Positions 1-11,776 of a DNA stretch of 64,000 nucleotides are shown one piece after another. Position 1 is the stretch's first letter; each line of letters begins with the position of its first letter. The stretch covers positions 1-64,000 of the forward strand of contig JAXGGA010005535.1 of the NCBI GenBank assembly GCA_038373865.1, given 5' to 3'. Below the pieces are notes generated by a model. That model saw only the letters and a list, made by a program, of their open reading frames with translations. It had not been told where the DNA came from and ran no database searches. Both the position numbers and the translations under genes were made by a program. This DNA is from Uloborus plumipes (Eukaryota > Arthropoda > Arachnida > Araneae > Uloboridae).

Positions 1-29
1 CTCTTACTAGGAAAGTACTCGATCATGAA

Positions 30-180
30 ATCATGATTTTTTTAATGAGTATTAATCGAAGGAGCATTGAAAAACATGTTTCTTGACGCATGCGTTTTTG
101 CCCTCGCGACTCCGTTATCGAAATATAAGGCCCTAAAGTCAGTTGAAGTTTTTTGAAAAACCGCCAATTTTAACGAGTTA
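30..180. repeat. Partial copy of the CCGTTATCGAAATA foldback family
   Basis: CTCCGTTATCGAAATATAAG followed by CCCTAAAGTC resembles the ends of the elements at 2876-3350 and 38298-38598. The segment TTAATCGAAGGAGCATT near 52-70 resembles the complement of 38598-38630. The right boundary is not clear. Confidence 0.4.
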
Positions 181-494
181 TAATGAAATTGGGAAGGTGT
201 GTCTCGATTTCCCTATTTGCGTCTAACGAGAAACCTAATTCCCACTGTTGGTCATCTGCAAAGCTTGTGAAAGACGGCTTTACAATAATCTTTAACTTTA
301 CTTGCGTGTGTTAAAAGCCAAAAGCTACTATCAAGCCTATGACGTGGAAAGCAGAGAGCTTTTTAAAGATCAAAAACAACTTTAAACAACATCAAAATTA
401 ATTTTATCTTATTATTTGCCATAAAAGCCGGACCCTTGTTTAAGGGGGCCCAGAAGGTGACAACTGAACCTCCTGGGTTCGGAATTATGCTAAT

Positions 495-1000
495 TATTTG
501 ACTAAAATTGAACGAAAACATGTTTAAATCTGAAATTCAAATACTAGAACGAGGTGTCCTTGCCGAGATCTTTCAAAAAAAAAAAAAAAAAAAACAAAAC
601 AAAAGTGCCCAAATAGGACTGTTCACGCAAAAGTTATTAAGGACGGAGCTCGGGAAAAGGGTAGGGGGGTTGCAGTTTTTTTTTTTTGAATTGCTCAAAA
701 TTGAATAAATATTTGTTCAAATAAAAAACTAAGCAGGAATGAGGTGTTTTCTCTGAGACATTTCGAAAAAAACAAATTTCTAGATTGAATCGGACTTGCT
801 CCCTTCGAAAGTTATAAGGAAGGACAGCGAAAAAAAATCGAAAATTCGAAATTGAATGAAATATTATTTAAATCAAAAAGTCGATAAATATATATATATA
901 TATTCTATTTGGACTATGCACTCAGAAGTTATTGCGGGGGGTTGGGGGGCGGCAGAAGAACTGACTAATGGACAGACTGATAGGTACACAGTTTCCACAG
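495..1000. repeat. Diverged copies of the roughly 147-bp tandem repeat family
   Basis: Two or three degraded units carry the same landmarks as the array at 29594-30476: TTGAACGAAAA, GTTTAAATC, CCTTGCCGAGATCTTTC followed by an A-run, then GGACTGTTCAC and AAAAGTTATTA. They end in a short GACAGACTGA tract, as the array ends in (GACC)n. Short open frames here are not genes. Confidence 0.5.
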
Positions 1001-1040
1001 CTCAAAACCCAACTATTTTAAATTCCTCTGTGGGTATTTA

Positions 1041-2148
1041 ATTCCTTTTATTAAGTTGTGCTTTTTCTAGGAAAAGCAAAGCGAAATCTAGATTGTTATA
1101 ATGGAAATACACGAAAACCAACCCTAGGAGATCAGCGCCACAAGCGGCGACAACGGTAACTTCGCCCTGTACGAGTTTTCCTTTGTTCTCCGGCGCGTCT
1201 GGCTAGCCGCTTAATGATCGCAGGTAGCCATGGACAAGCTGAAAATATGCTTTGCTTTAAAAGTTACCTATTTAACTAATTAAAATTAATTTTCATTAAC
1301 ATAGAAATAATTCCAGGTAAAGTAATTCTTAACACCAATTTATTGGATAACTTTGTAGCACGTTTCTCTTGCGAAAAAGGTTTGGCAAATATACATCTAA
1401 AACAAAGTTAGCGTCCTTTTCTGTTTACCTCATTAGACCATTTTTTTAACGATTTTTACAGAAAATGACAAACAACCTTCTAAATGCATGGAGAGTTAAT
1501 GTAATGAATGCAGGACAAACAAGCTGCTTCCTTTTACAGTTTTGTTAGCAAAGCGATTTCCTGTTCGAAACCAACTCTGGTAATCGAATTTCGCAAAAGC
1601 AATTGTTTCTTCCGTGTAATTCTTACTTATCTTTTTATCTCTTGTTGGTCTCTTCACGTGCTCTTCAGGGGTTTGGGACAGAAGTTTCGTGTCCTGTGTA
1701 TTCAAGAAAGTCAGTTATTCATGTTTTATTTGCTTGTTTTAGCTGTAGAGCATTTTGTGTTTGACTAATTTGTATGTTTCTTTTCCGTTCACTCGCCACG
1801 TATTTCTAAAGATCTTAGACCTTTTTTTTAACTTCTTAAAATGTTTAGTTAATATAAAATACTTCGTAACAGTAAACGATCTTTTTTTATTTTTTTAAAT
1901 TTAGTGCAGTGCAAAAATGTGCATAGTCGTATTGTTACTGTTTGATTTATTAGCAGAAAATGATAGTCTAGCAGTTCCAGTTTGAAGTTTTGCTAACAGA
2001 AAAAAAAAAACTTTTATACAGTGGGTCTTTTGCGTCAATAGCCAGCAAAATAAGCTTTAAAATGACGAGTAAATCATGGAGTTTAAAGAAGTAAGGAAGT
2101 TCTCGATTGGTAACAGAAAACAGGCTAGAGAAATATACGAGGGTTGTT
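1041..2148. other. AT-rich stretch with no recognised feature
   Basis: I see no exon-like frame, repeat copy or element end. The two opposite-strand open frames near 1496-1768 lack coding character. Confidence 0.5.
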
Positions 2149-2784
2149 GTTTTTTCAAGGTCCGATAAGCTATAAAATAAAAATGGATGAATATACCAAA
2201 AGTACTTTATTAAAAGTAATGTACAATGTAGATGTCTTCTCTACATAATCATCTTGACGATTGAAGCATTTATTATATCTGTAAACAGGCTTTATAATGC
2301 CCTCCTCGTGAAATTGGAAACGCAATGTCTTTCCAGACCCCAAAACAAGCAAAGACGCCTTCTGACTTCTGATCCATAGCAATGCCCGTCCTCATAACGC
2401 TCTTGTAACTCAACGGCTCTTTCAGAAATTTCAATGGGACGTTTTTGAACACCCACCATTTAGTCCTGACAGAGCGCCAAATGACTTATCTGTTCCCTGA
2501 AGTGAAACAGGGTTTGGAGACCCCTGATTGAGCTCTGGAAAAGCATTGTGCCTCCAAAGTGACGTGGAACTCAAAAGACACCGTCCAACCTCTTTTCCAA
2601 TCATTGGAGGAAACATTTCACGCGGAGGATATTATGAAGTTTAATCACAGGTGTAACAAATGCTTCAATCATCAAGGTGATTATGTGGATAAGAAACCTA
2701 CCTTCTACATTACTTTAGATTATAAAGTATTTTTTGTATGGTCATCCGTTTTTATTTTATAGCCTATCGGACCTTGAGAAAAAA
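2149..2784. mobile_element. Mariner-like foldback element with duplicated transposase C-terminus
   Basis: The ends are inverted copies of about 130 bp: TTTTTTCAAGGTCCGAT at the left, ATCGGACCTTGAGAAAAAA at the right. Both arms still encode the C-terminus of a mariner-type transposase. The left arm (minus frame, 2170-2300) reads RYNKCFNRQDDYVEK and the right arm (plus frame, 2640-2762) reads RCNKCFNHQGDYVDK. Both finish with a similar SSIFIL or SSVFIL end before the stop. The catalytic core is missing. This looks like an inverted duplication of one end of an ancestral mariner, now non-autonomous. Confidence 0.65.
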
Positions 2785-2875
2785 TAAGATAATATATAAT
2801 AAGATAGTATCGTATATCATCGTATATAATAAGATGGAAGACGTTTAAATAACTAGCAATCTAAAGACAATCTTG

Positions 2876-3350
2876 GGACATAGTTTCGACGTAAAAAATA
2901 TTTGGCCTCGGCCACCCGTTATTGAAATATAGGGTCTTAAAGTCTGAAAAACTTTTAAAAATAATTACATTTAAATATTCGGCAAGAAATTGATCGCGCT
3001 TTTTTTACCGTTTACATGTGCAGGACAAGTAAAACTAGACCACGGAGAGCTGGCGGGTAGACATGAAGCGAAAACGAACCATTTCGTTTTGAAATAGGTT
3101 GGATCTGAAAGAAAGCGCTAGCAGTGAGGTCGCGCATTGTCTGTAATCGAACCTATTTCAAAATGAAATGGTCCGTTTCTGCTTCCAGTCCATCTGTCAT
3201 CTCTCCGTGGTCTAACTTTATCATGTGAAATATATCTGCCATTACTCACTGAAACTCGCTAAGTTTGACAAAATTAAAAAAAAAAAAATTGGCAGACTTT
3301 AAGAGCTCATAATGCGATAACAGGATCTAGAGTGCAAATACTTTGTGTCC
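2876..3350. mobile_element. Foldback MITE, family with CCCGTTATCGAAATA-like ends
   Basis: Left and right ends are imperfect inverted repeats. The outer parts match (GGACATAG at the left, TTTGTGTCC at the right). An inner pair of about 85 bp (3015-3100 with 3145-3232) is the most similar, including GACCACGGAGAG and AACCATTTCGTTTTGAAATAG against their complements. Related sequence recurs at about 30-180 and at 38298-38598. No coding capacity. Confidence 0.55.
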
Positions 3351-5089
3351 AGAAGCTTGTTCTACAATGTTATTTCTATTACCACTTATTTAGATATTTC
3401 TCTTATTATACAATCTTATAATTTCCTGGTAGGAACACAGGGTTATTGTTTTGAGTTCAATTGCATAAATACATTTTTTATCGAAACTGAAATATTTAAA
3501 AATAATTCATAGCAAAACATAATACATTAGAAAAAACAATTTTCTTTTCCTCAAAAAGTCAATGTTTTTAATTATTATTATAAGAGTTTTAACTTTAAGT
3601 TTCCCTCAGCGTAAATCGATTGAACTAATAATGAACCTTAAAAAAGTGATACATTTTATTTTCCATTAAATGATCGCTCAGCATTGTCATTTCTTTCTTT
3701 GAATAATGTCATGTCAGAAATACAAAAAGCTCAAAAGCACAAAAGTTGACACTTGCCATCCATTTCTTTTTCTCTCTAAGCATAAACAATATTCTCTATC
3801 AACGCAGCTATTATCCAGAAATCCATGCAAAATACATATTTTTCTCGACCTCGGGGAAAATGTCAATTGGGAACGAGACCTATTAAATATATTATTGTGT
3901 TTTGCTTTCACCAATTTGTCTAAAAAGCCCTCATGTCTAAGCACAATTCCCTCGTAGAATAAAAAATAGTTTTTTTCAAGGCATGAAAAAGAAAGATTTG
4001 ATTCTAATCTGGAAGCACCAATTTTATTGATTTTTATTTTAATGCAAAAAAAGCAAGAACTAAAAAACAATGTATACTAAATGCTTGTGAAAGAATGCAA
4101 GCTATGCACAAAAAACTTTAACTAAATTTGCGTAAATGTTAATTTGATTTAATACAAAATGATAAGGTTAGGGTAATTGTTTTTTTACCTCACAGTGTTT
4201 TTTAAGGACTTTTTTCTTCACCATTTTTTTTTCTCATTTTACATTAAAGTTTAATAAAATCTGTTCTTTTTCGTATTTTATATACGTTGAGAATTATTTA
4301 GAAAAAAAGTATTTACAAAGGTATATCGTAATTTGGAAAATTATAGTTAGTGTTGCGCAAAAGATGTTATTTTTAAGCTTTGCTATAAATAAAACAAAAC
4401 TTCTTATGGTAAAATTTATTTCTATCATTTACACCTTTTCAGAGGTTTGTAGCAGCATTATTAGTTTATTTGAAACATCAAGACATGATTTTATTCTTTA
4501 AATACATACAGGATATTTACATTTTAATAATGTAATAAAAAATATTCGTTTTGTTTCGATTGTATGCCACCACTTTAGTTTTTATTCAATTAATATTTTT
4601 CCCCATTTTGAAATATTTTTTATTCTCTTTCGTACTTCATTATCTTTATGTTCTATTCATTTATTTTTGGTGAAAAGTACCAAAACTACTGTAAAACAAA
4701 CGTCTGGTAGTTTCAAGTTATTTAAAGCATCATCAAGAGCGGAGAGACGGCAATCTATTGGCACTATTGTAGCGAATTGGTACTGTATTAACACGTATAT
4801 CAATGTATACCAAACAGCCGCAGGCGGGCTGCACAAGAAGCCTGCGGTGGTGGGATTATTATTACAAGTAAAGGAAAAGAAAATACAAGTTTTTCTTTCC
4901 TTACAAATATAATAAATTCATAAGGAAGTGCAATCGGTTAGCTTATAATATAAAGAAAGGAAATTAAACTTCATGAGCGTAAAATCTATTTATTATTTTT
5001 TTTTTAATCTATTTTATACTTTTGCATATTTTTTTTGACTTGTATCCATTTAACTCGAATAATAGTAACTCTCTAATATTTAAAAGCTT
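3351..5089. other. AT-rich stretch with no recognised feature
   Basis: Both strands are open around 3706-4070 (83 codons plus, 118 codons minus), but neither frame shows a family signature or splice signals, so I do not call a gene. A short inverted pair CCGCAGGC/GCCTGCGG lies at about 4819-4846. Confidence 0.45.
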
Positions 5090-5171
5090 AAATACAACAT
5101 TGAAAAGCACAAATGCACATGAATACTTCAAGGCAGTATTTGTGAGCATTTGTACTTTTCAACGTTGTATT
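5090..5171. repeat. 82-bp hairpin, small MITE or hairpin-RNA-like unit (copy 1)
   Basis: Arms 5090-5126 and 5135-5171 (37 bp each) are complementary at about 32 positions around an 8-base loop, starting AAATACAAC and ending GTTGTATTT. A related hairpin is at 18338-18422. Confidence 0.65.
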
Positions 5172-5242
5172 TATGCTACTATGTTTATGCACAAAGGTAT
5201 CAAAATCTATGTCTCATATTTGTCTCATTTCACCACGGTACA

Positions 5243-5269
5243 CGACAGTACATTTGAAATGTACTGTCG
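5243..5269. repeat. 27-bp perfect palindrome with a one-base centre
   Basis: CGACAGTACATTT, one central G, then the exact reverse complement of the first 13 bases. Confidence 0.7.
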
Positions 5270-5765
5270 AGTAAATTGTAAATTCGAGTTTGTTACATCA
5301 CTGTTCAAATTTTGAGCGAAATGTCTTCTCAACTTTGAGGAAAAAAAATTCTCTCACTCTTTTTTATTTTTCATACCACTCGAAAACTCGAATTTTTTAA
5401 CGTAAGATGCAAGTTGATTAAAACGCCCGTATTTGATGTAGTAAAATAATGAAGTCTTCGCTTTCTAATTATTTGTTTTTGTGTCAGTGTTGCTACACTT
5501 GCCCCGTGCAACTTCTTTGGGGAGGGGAAAATTCACTCTATTCTTATAATTTTTCGTTAGAACTCGATACAAAAATTTGAAGAAAACTGGATAGTAGCTA
5601 GTTTCAAGATTTGTGGCTATTAGGAAAAAATCGATCCACCCGGAAAACCATCACTTTTATTAATCCCCGATGCAACAAGGAAGGTGGTTATAAGTTTGAC
5701 ACATTTGTGTATGTCTGTGGAGCTATGCATTACTCCTTCAATGGACTGACCAATTTTGATATGCA

Positions 5766-7490
5766 GGGTGGTTATAAATTAACAGGAGGTGTTTTGAGCC
5801 CTCTAGCTCGCGAACTACTGGGCGAAACATTGCCAAATTTCGTGAGCGTGCATATTAGACCATGGGATTTTGATTTCTGGAATAAATAAAAAAAAATTAT
5901 TTGAAAAATCACCACTAGGGGGAAATTTGGCACTGTAAAAGTGTATTATTCTGATTATCGAAGAATTAATTGCTACTGACAAAATATGCATCCATTTTAT
6001 TTGCAAAAATGACTTTTTTTGTCACAAATGTGGTTTGATATGATCGCCATTGTAAAGTTGTAAGAACTGCATACGATGCCAGACATTTTCTACGGCAGCT
6101 CATAACATATCAGAATGGATTTCTCAAACTTTTAAAATTATCATATCTTTTAAACTTGCGATATCAGAAATGTTTCTTTGATACACTACACTTTTCAGAT
6201 ATCCCCACAACCAAAAATCACATGGATTGAGATCGGGCGATCTTGGGGGCCATACCGTAGGAAATGAGCGGCTAATAATTCTGCTATCAGAGAAATGTTC
6301 CCGCAAAACACGCTGCACTCTAAGTCCGATGTGGGGTAGTGCACCATCCTGTATGAATATGGTTGAGTCGACACAGCCTCGTTACTGCAGTTGTGGAACT
6401 ACGAAATTTTCTAGCATCTCAGCGTACCTATCAGCAGTAACGGTGCATGTAACTCGTCCACCCGCATGATTTTCCCCATAAAAGTAAGGACCAATGATAA
6501 AAGATGCAGTAAATCCACACCACACTAACTTTTGGCGAGTGAAGTGGTTTCTGCACATAAACATGCGGATTAGTTGCGGCCCGAATCCGGCAGTTGTGCG
6601 TGTTTGTACCACCGTTTAAATGAAAATGAGCTTCGTCACTCCATAGGATTTTCCACGGCCAAGTATCGTCGACTTGCATGCGATCTAGAAACTTTGAAGA
6701 AAAGTCCAGTCGGGCAACTGTATCCCGAGGAAGTAATTCCTGAGTGGAAGAAATTTTGTAAGGAAAAAATTTTAACATCTCACGTAAAATCTTCTACACT
6801 GTTGAGTAAGGATCAGCGTCTGCCGAGAAACTGCACGAACGCTACTTGTACCTTGCACATTCTCCATCTCCTATTCTCTAATAGCTTTTGCAACTTCGTC
6901 AACTTGTAGCTGATTAACCGTCTTGTATCCCTGGCCTGGTTGCTGGGCTAGAGATCCAGTCATGTCAAACCGCTTAATCATGTTTCTTAAATTTGTTATG
7001 GTCAGCGGGCCTTTTCTCAACTGCTTCACTCGCCGAAATTCTCGAAGAGTAACATTGGCATTTTCATCACGCTGATAGTAGATCTTCACTAACAAAGCGC
7101 TGTCCTGCATAGTTAAAGCCATCAAGAGGCAACTGCGCTCAGAATGATGAGAATGCTCCCAGTCAGTCATTTTATACAGATGATCGCTAAACGCAACGCG
7201 TTTATGCAAATTATTGCATTCTATTTGGTTAAATGGACCACGATTTTGTTCGTGGTGATTTTTTTTTAATAGAAAATTCTACGGCGATCATATTAAGCCT
7301 CATTTGCAAAGAATAATCATTTTTGCTTGGCGAAATTGATTAATACAGCATCATTTCACGTTTAATTCGCGATATTCCATGTAATACACTTTTACAGCGC
7401 CAAATTTCCCCCTGGTGATGATTTTTCAAACTAATTTTTTTCATTGCAGAAATAAAAATCCCATGGTCTAATATGCACGCTCACGAAATT
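5766..7490 (-). mobile_element. Degenerate mariner/IS630-type transposon (element A)
   Basis: Inverted copies of about 115 bp bracket a broken transposase. The left arm (about 5832-5945) runs from AAATTTCGTGAGCGTGC to GGGGGAAATTTGGC and GTAAAAGTGTATTA; the right arm (about 7375-7490) is its near-complement. The left end may extend to GGGTGGTTATAAATTAA at 5766, which resembles the outer end of element B. The right outer end has been lost at a (TA)n tract. Confidence 0.75.
6124..7209 (-). pseudogene. Broken mariner/IS630-type transposase of element A
   Basis: Several frames together carry a recognisable transposase. The N-terminus (about 6871-7180) has a DNA-binding region with NVTLREFRRVKQLRKGPLTI and LRNMIKRFDMTGSL. 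The catalytic parts are ILWSDEAHFHLNG near 6640, IQDGALPHI near 6340 and PPRSPDLNPCDFWLWGYLKS near 6200. The third catalytic residue is Asp (CDF), as in mariner-type DDD transposases. By my count 42 residues separate it from the second Asp, wider than classical mariner. Frameshifts and stops break the frame at least twice (for example, two overlapping frames cover 6382-6778). It cannot make an active protein. Confidence 0.8.

Positions 7491-7492
<2 letters not shown>

Positions 7493-7550
<58 letters not shown>
7493..7550. repeat. (TA)n microsatellite between elements A and B
   Basis: 58 bp of pure TA. It abuts the right end of element A and the left end of element B. Confidence 0.95.
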
Positions 7551-7553
<3 letters not shown>

Positions 7554-8478
7554 TTGTCCAAATTAAACTTCCCCAACTCAGACGCCTGTGCAAGATGTTG
7601 TATGGGTCATAATGTGATGAAATTTTGAAAACAGACACTTCAGACCATGCGCTCGACATTTATTAAAGAAAAAAAATGGTAAAAAAAGTTGTCGATAGGT
7701 GGCGCTGTCGATTAACAAGCCATTCTACAGATGTTCTATATGTGTATCGTGGCTCTACACAACTCTTTCCATTCGTAAAGCAGTGTGTTCTACAGCTGAA
7801 CACAGTTAGTCTACACTAATTCCAAGAACATGATCAATAATTGCGTTTTTAAGATGTGCCAAGGTTGTGGGGTGTTCTTGATAGACCAAATACCCCCCCT
7901 CCCTTTAAGAATTCCCAGATCAGGCGAGCGAGGAAGCCAAGCTGTTGGGAAGCAGTGGCTGATCACACGTGCATCGGTGAAAGTTGCCCGTAACATCTGT
8001 TAAATGCCACGAAGGATATGGGGAGGTGCACCATCCTGCATAAATATCGTATCCTGAAAACTGCCACGTTGTTGAAGTTCAGGATTAACAAACGTTGTCA
8101 ACATGTCTTGGTTCCGTCTTCCTGTAATAGAGCAAGTTTTGTACCCTCATGAAGTCACCTTCAAAAAGAAAAAAAAAATAACACCCCACAACCTTAAACG
8201 CAATTAATGGTCATGTTCGTGGAATTAATGTGACTTTAGTAGAACACACTGCTTTACGAATGGAAAGAGTTGTGGAGAACCACTGTACTCATATAGAATA
8301 TCTGTATAATGTCTTGTTAATCTGCAGCGCCACCTATCGGCGACTTTTTGTACTACTTTTTATTCAATAAATCTTGAGCGCATGGTCTGAAGTGTCAGTT
8401 TTCAAAATTTCATCCCATTATGACCCATACAATGTTCTGCACAGGCCTCTGAGTTGGGGAAGTTTAATTTGGACAACC
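7551..8478 (-). mobile_element. Mariner/IS630-type element B with long inverted repeats, lying inside (TA)n
   Basis: Arms of about 240 bp (7551-7792 and about 8235-8478) are inverted copies. The outer end reads GGTTGTCCAAATTAAACTTC; inside both arms are GATAGGTGGCGCTG and TTCCATTCGTAAAGCAGTGT. The centre carries a decayed transposase. Both outer ends run directly into (TA)n tracts, consistent with insertion into a TA microsatellite, a target suited to a TA-specific transposase. Confidence 0.8.
7811..8110 (-). pseudogene. Transposase remnant of element B
   Basis: The minus strand preserves FMQDGAPPHI near 8040, then TDARVISHCFPTAWLPRSPDL near 7920-7990, matching the same region of element A. 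The region after SPDL, including the expected NPCDF, has been replaced by a short C-rich tract. The N-terminal and first-Asp regions are absent. Confidence 0.7.
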
Positions 8479-8479
8479 T

Positions 8480-8481
<2 letters not shown>

Positions 8482-8564
<83 letters not shown>
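8482..8564. repeat. (TA)n microsatellite right of element B
   Basis: About 83 bp of pure TA, long enough to create spurious Tyr-Ile open frames. Confidence 0.95.
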
Positions 8565-8566
<2 letters not shown>

Positions 8567-8699
8567 TTGTGCAAAAAGAGGTAGCGTTTTCTTTGTTAGG
8601 TCTCTCGTCTTCGTAAAACTTAAATTTACGGAGATATCAATTTAAAAACTCAAAAATAAGCGTTTTTTCACCATTATAACCTAAATTTCATTTTCGCTT

Positions 8700-9290
8700 T
8701 CTCTTTTAATGAATACTGAGCAGTTTTTTTATCCCGTTTGTACGTGCATATTGACCGACGAACATGTGAACAGCCAAAATATGTACTTTTTCAGAATTCC
8801 TGAGTTAATGAGCACGAGTTTTCAGGTGACGTCTGTATGTACATTTGTATGTATATGTGTCTCAAGTAGGCAGAAAAATGGAGCAAAGCAAATATTGAAA
8901 TTTTGTATATAAGGTCTGCATAGGTTATGATCTAGTTTTTCACCTCCTCTTTTGGTGGTATTCAGATGTTCTGAAATTGTTCTTTTTCACGTTTTGGGGG
9001 CAAATCGGTGTTCATTTCAATGCAGACTGAAGTGATGCCATGAATTGGTATGAAATGGTGTTGTATATTTATATATATATATACAAATGGTGTTGTATAT
9101 CCAAGCTCTCGGTCACCAAGCTCTTTCGCCAAATCAGCGAGGAAAACGGAATTTTATGTGACTTCGCCAGTTTTGTGTCTGATATCTGCACAATCGGCAC
9201 ACAAACGGTATTTGAGCCAAAAAGTTGGCTATAAATCGAAATTGTCAACTACTGATTAGGTTTTGAATCTCAAAATAAGTGAGTACACAT
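8700..9290. repeat. Dispersed repeat R, copy 1 (degraded)
   Basis: It shares landmarks with 43790-44029/46538-46990 and the interior of 62220-63925: GTGACGTCTGTATGTA, a TGTATGTATATGTG tract, TTTTGGGGGCAAATCGGTG, TTCATTTCAATGCAGACTGA, then GGTCACCAAG and TCGCCAAAT. The frames here are not genes. Confidence 0.6.
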
Positions 9291-11084
9291 ATCATTTGGT
9301 AATGCTCCTTTTTCGTTTAGACTAACCATCAAAATTGACCAATAGTCGAAACTTAGTACTTCAATGATACGGTTGTCTTTGTTGCCGACACTCAAGTTTT
9401 GCAACAAATCCTATTGTCTTATCATTTACGTTCTACTCTCTTTCTAAACGTCTTATTAGAAGAAAAATTTACTACGGATGACCTTGATCAAGTTTTGTAT
9501 TCTTAAAATCGACAGTAAATTTTTTTTGTTACACGTATTCGTCGCAATACAGTTCCTCAAATCTCACTAAAATTACATACCTTTTTTCGCAATTTCATAT
9601 GTAAGTGAATGTTTTTAAACATTGCACTCATTTGTACTGCTTCCAAGTGAAACCAAATGATATTTCACAATATCTGTTTTGATAATCTGCAGCAAAAGTT
9701 TGCACGAAAAAAAATTAAGATTTTTATAAGTAGGTAAACGGTTTTGAGGTATACTTAAAATGTTTAATTAATATTTTTATTATAACGAGTTATCTTTCTA
9801 GTTTTTACTTATTGAAATTGACTCATCTATCTTTACAATTCGTAATTTATTTTCTAGTTACCTAAAATTTTAGATTCGTTTACCGCTTATTGCTTTGATA
9901 TCAAATACAATTAATCATCGTTGCTTTTTTTAAACCAGTATCCATAATTTAATTACACAATTGATCAAATTTCATATAAAAGGAAAAAGAGAAGCATTTC
10001 CATTCGAGAAATTGAAATTCTTAGTTAAAAGTCGTTTCATTCATTAATGTTGAAGGCATTGTATTCTTTTCTGAGGATTTTTTTATCGTTCCGTTTACTG
10101 GTACAGTAATTACGGAGTGAAATATGAATACGAGAATGTCTGGGAAAGATGAGCGCTCCATTTGGCTTGTCGCTGCTAAGAGCAAATGAGAGATTTCTGA
10201 CAAGTTAATGATTGCAGCCATTCCTTATTTCTGTTTCTAATGCAATAGTTACAGGAGAAATATGGTTGTAGTGAATCATAAGGATTTTAGCGCTTCAATG
10301 CAAAAGAAGACCAACCAAATATATTAGTTTCTTGGTATAAGTAAGTCTTAATAAAATGAATGTCAACTGCATTACTTAAGAAGTAATTAGCAAATTATTT
10401 AGTATCGATTTCAATTATTAAATGATGTTAGGACCAAGGGAAGTCGCGTAGCTGCAACCATAGAGCAACAAGAGAACAAGAGAGAGCAGGTGCGTCTCCT
10501 AACCTATCACCCTTTTTTCAAATGGAAGAACTCATGACAGCCAGGCGCGCCGTTCGAGGTTGGACAGTACTTAACTTTCAGACAAACAAGTAAACTTAGT
10601 TGAACATTTACTATAAAATCAACATGATGTGGTAAGAAGGCTGCTAAATATAGAACCTCCCCCTCCCTCTTTTCTCTCTCTCTTTTTCGTTAGCACAATT
10701 TTCTTCTCTTTTCGATAGCCAGTTTCAGATCACAGGCTCGTTAAATCGGCAGACCAAAAATCCCTATGATCTATTTTTAAACAGTTTACTACAGGTAACA
10801 AAGGTTCGAGAAAAATTTCTTCCGCTTCAACCTCATATCCAAATTGTTGAAGTGGAGATATCTCGTGAAGACATGTCTTAGTGGTTAAGCTAGTTAAAGG
10901 TGCTCTGTGTTAGGGAAAAGGATGGTCATGCTCATGGTTGAAAGGGCGAAAAAATAAATGAAGAAGAAGAATATTTTTCTGCAATTAAAAAAAATCTATA
11001 GGGTTATTCGGGATAAAAATAAGCATGGGGTAAGCAGCAAAAATTATTACATCACTTGTGACATCTTTTAAACTAAATGTTAAC
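9291..11084. other. AT-rich stretch with no recognised feature
   Basis: No exon, RNA gene or element boundary was found. A CT-rich tract lies near 10660-10690. Confidence 0.5.
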
Positions 11085-11499
11085 CCTAGCAGCATAATCT
11101 CATCGGCCAATGATCGGCCATTCATCGAAACCCGATGAAATTCTCATCGGCCGGTGATGGGATTCGATGACTTCTCATCGGGAATTGCTCCAATATGTCT
11201 CATCGGCCAAACAGAATTCGAGCAGAAAATCCGATGAGTTTTGCTCGAAATACGATGAGATTTGGAGCAATTTACGAGCAGTGCAGTCTCGTGCCGATGA
11301 ATTTAGGATCAATTTTGGATGTTCGGCTTATTTTCATCGGGAAAGTTGATCGGAAAGATATCACTTTCTGATGAAAAGTAGCTCATCGAAAACCGTGCTC
11401 GGATACTGATCGGAGCGATGTCATCGTGCGTTACGGGATTAGTTTAGGAGAAGTTCAATGATCGGCCTAGCAAAATATGATGAGTTGAGGCTACTTGGG
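11085..11499. mobile_element. Unclassified MITE with CCC...GGG ends and CGATGA/ATCGG repeats (copy 1, 415 bp)
   Basis: The left end is CCCTAGCAGCATAATCTCAT and the right end is GATGAGTTGAGGCTACTTGGG, an imperfect inverted pair of about 24 bp. Flanking AA (11083-11084 and 11500-11501) fits a 2-bp target duplication. The interior is filled with short inverted motifs (TCATCGG, CCGATGA, GATCGG, TTTCATCGGG). A second copy is at 37793-38198. There is no real coding capacity. Confidence 0.75.
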
Positions 11500-11510
11500 A
11501 AGTGAGTGAA

Positions 11511-11776
11511 CACTTAAAACTACACGTTGGACAAGGCACCTTTAGGGGGGATGTTGTAGCACCCCCTAAGGGGTGTCTCTTGACTCCCGCGGCACACTTG
11601 AAGGTGTAATTTGGCTCCATGTGGTACCCCATGGTACCCCAAGGAGTCAAATGACACCTTCAAGGGTGCCACAAAGAGTCAAGTGAAACCCTTCAGGGGG
11701 AGCCGCTGGTGCTATAATGTTTCATCCTAAATCACCCTAAAAGGTGGTGCTTTGTTTAGTTGTAATTTTAACAGTG
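11511..11776. mobile_element. Foldback MITE with CACT(G)TTAAAA-like ends
   Basis: The left end (CACTTAAAACTACACG, then CAAGGCACC and TTTAGGGGGG) pairs with the complement of the right end (CCCTAAAAGGTGGTGC, then GTAATTTTAACAGTG). The interior has further inverted motifs such as CTTGACTC and GGAGTCAA. It lies 11 bp from the preceding MITE. The target duplication is uncertain. Confidence 0.55.

Noticed and set aside
3714..4070. 118-codon minus frame overlapping an 83-codon plus frame
   Set aside because: Both strands open in AT-rich DNA, no domain, no splice or start context.
7468..8645. Frames with long Tyr-Ile runs
   Set aside because: They are translations of (TA)n microsatellites.
11085..11090. 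piggyBac assignment from TTAA next to CCCTAG
   Set aside because: The right flank is AAGT, not TTAA, and the related copies at 37793 and 45005 lack TTAA.
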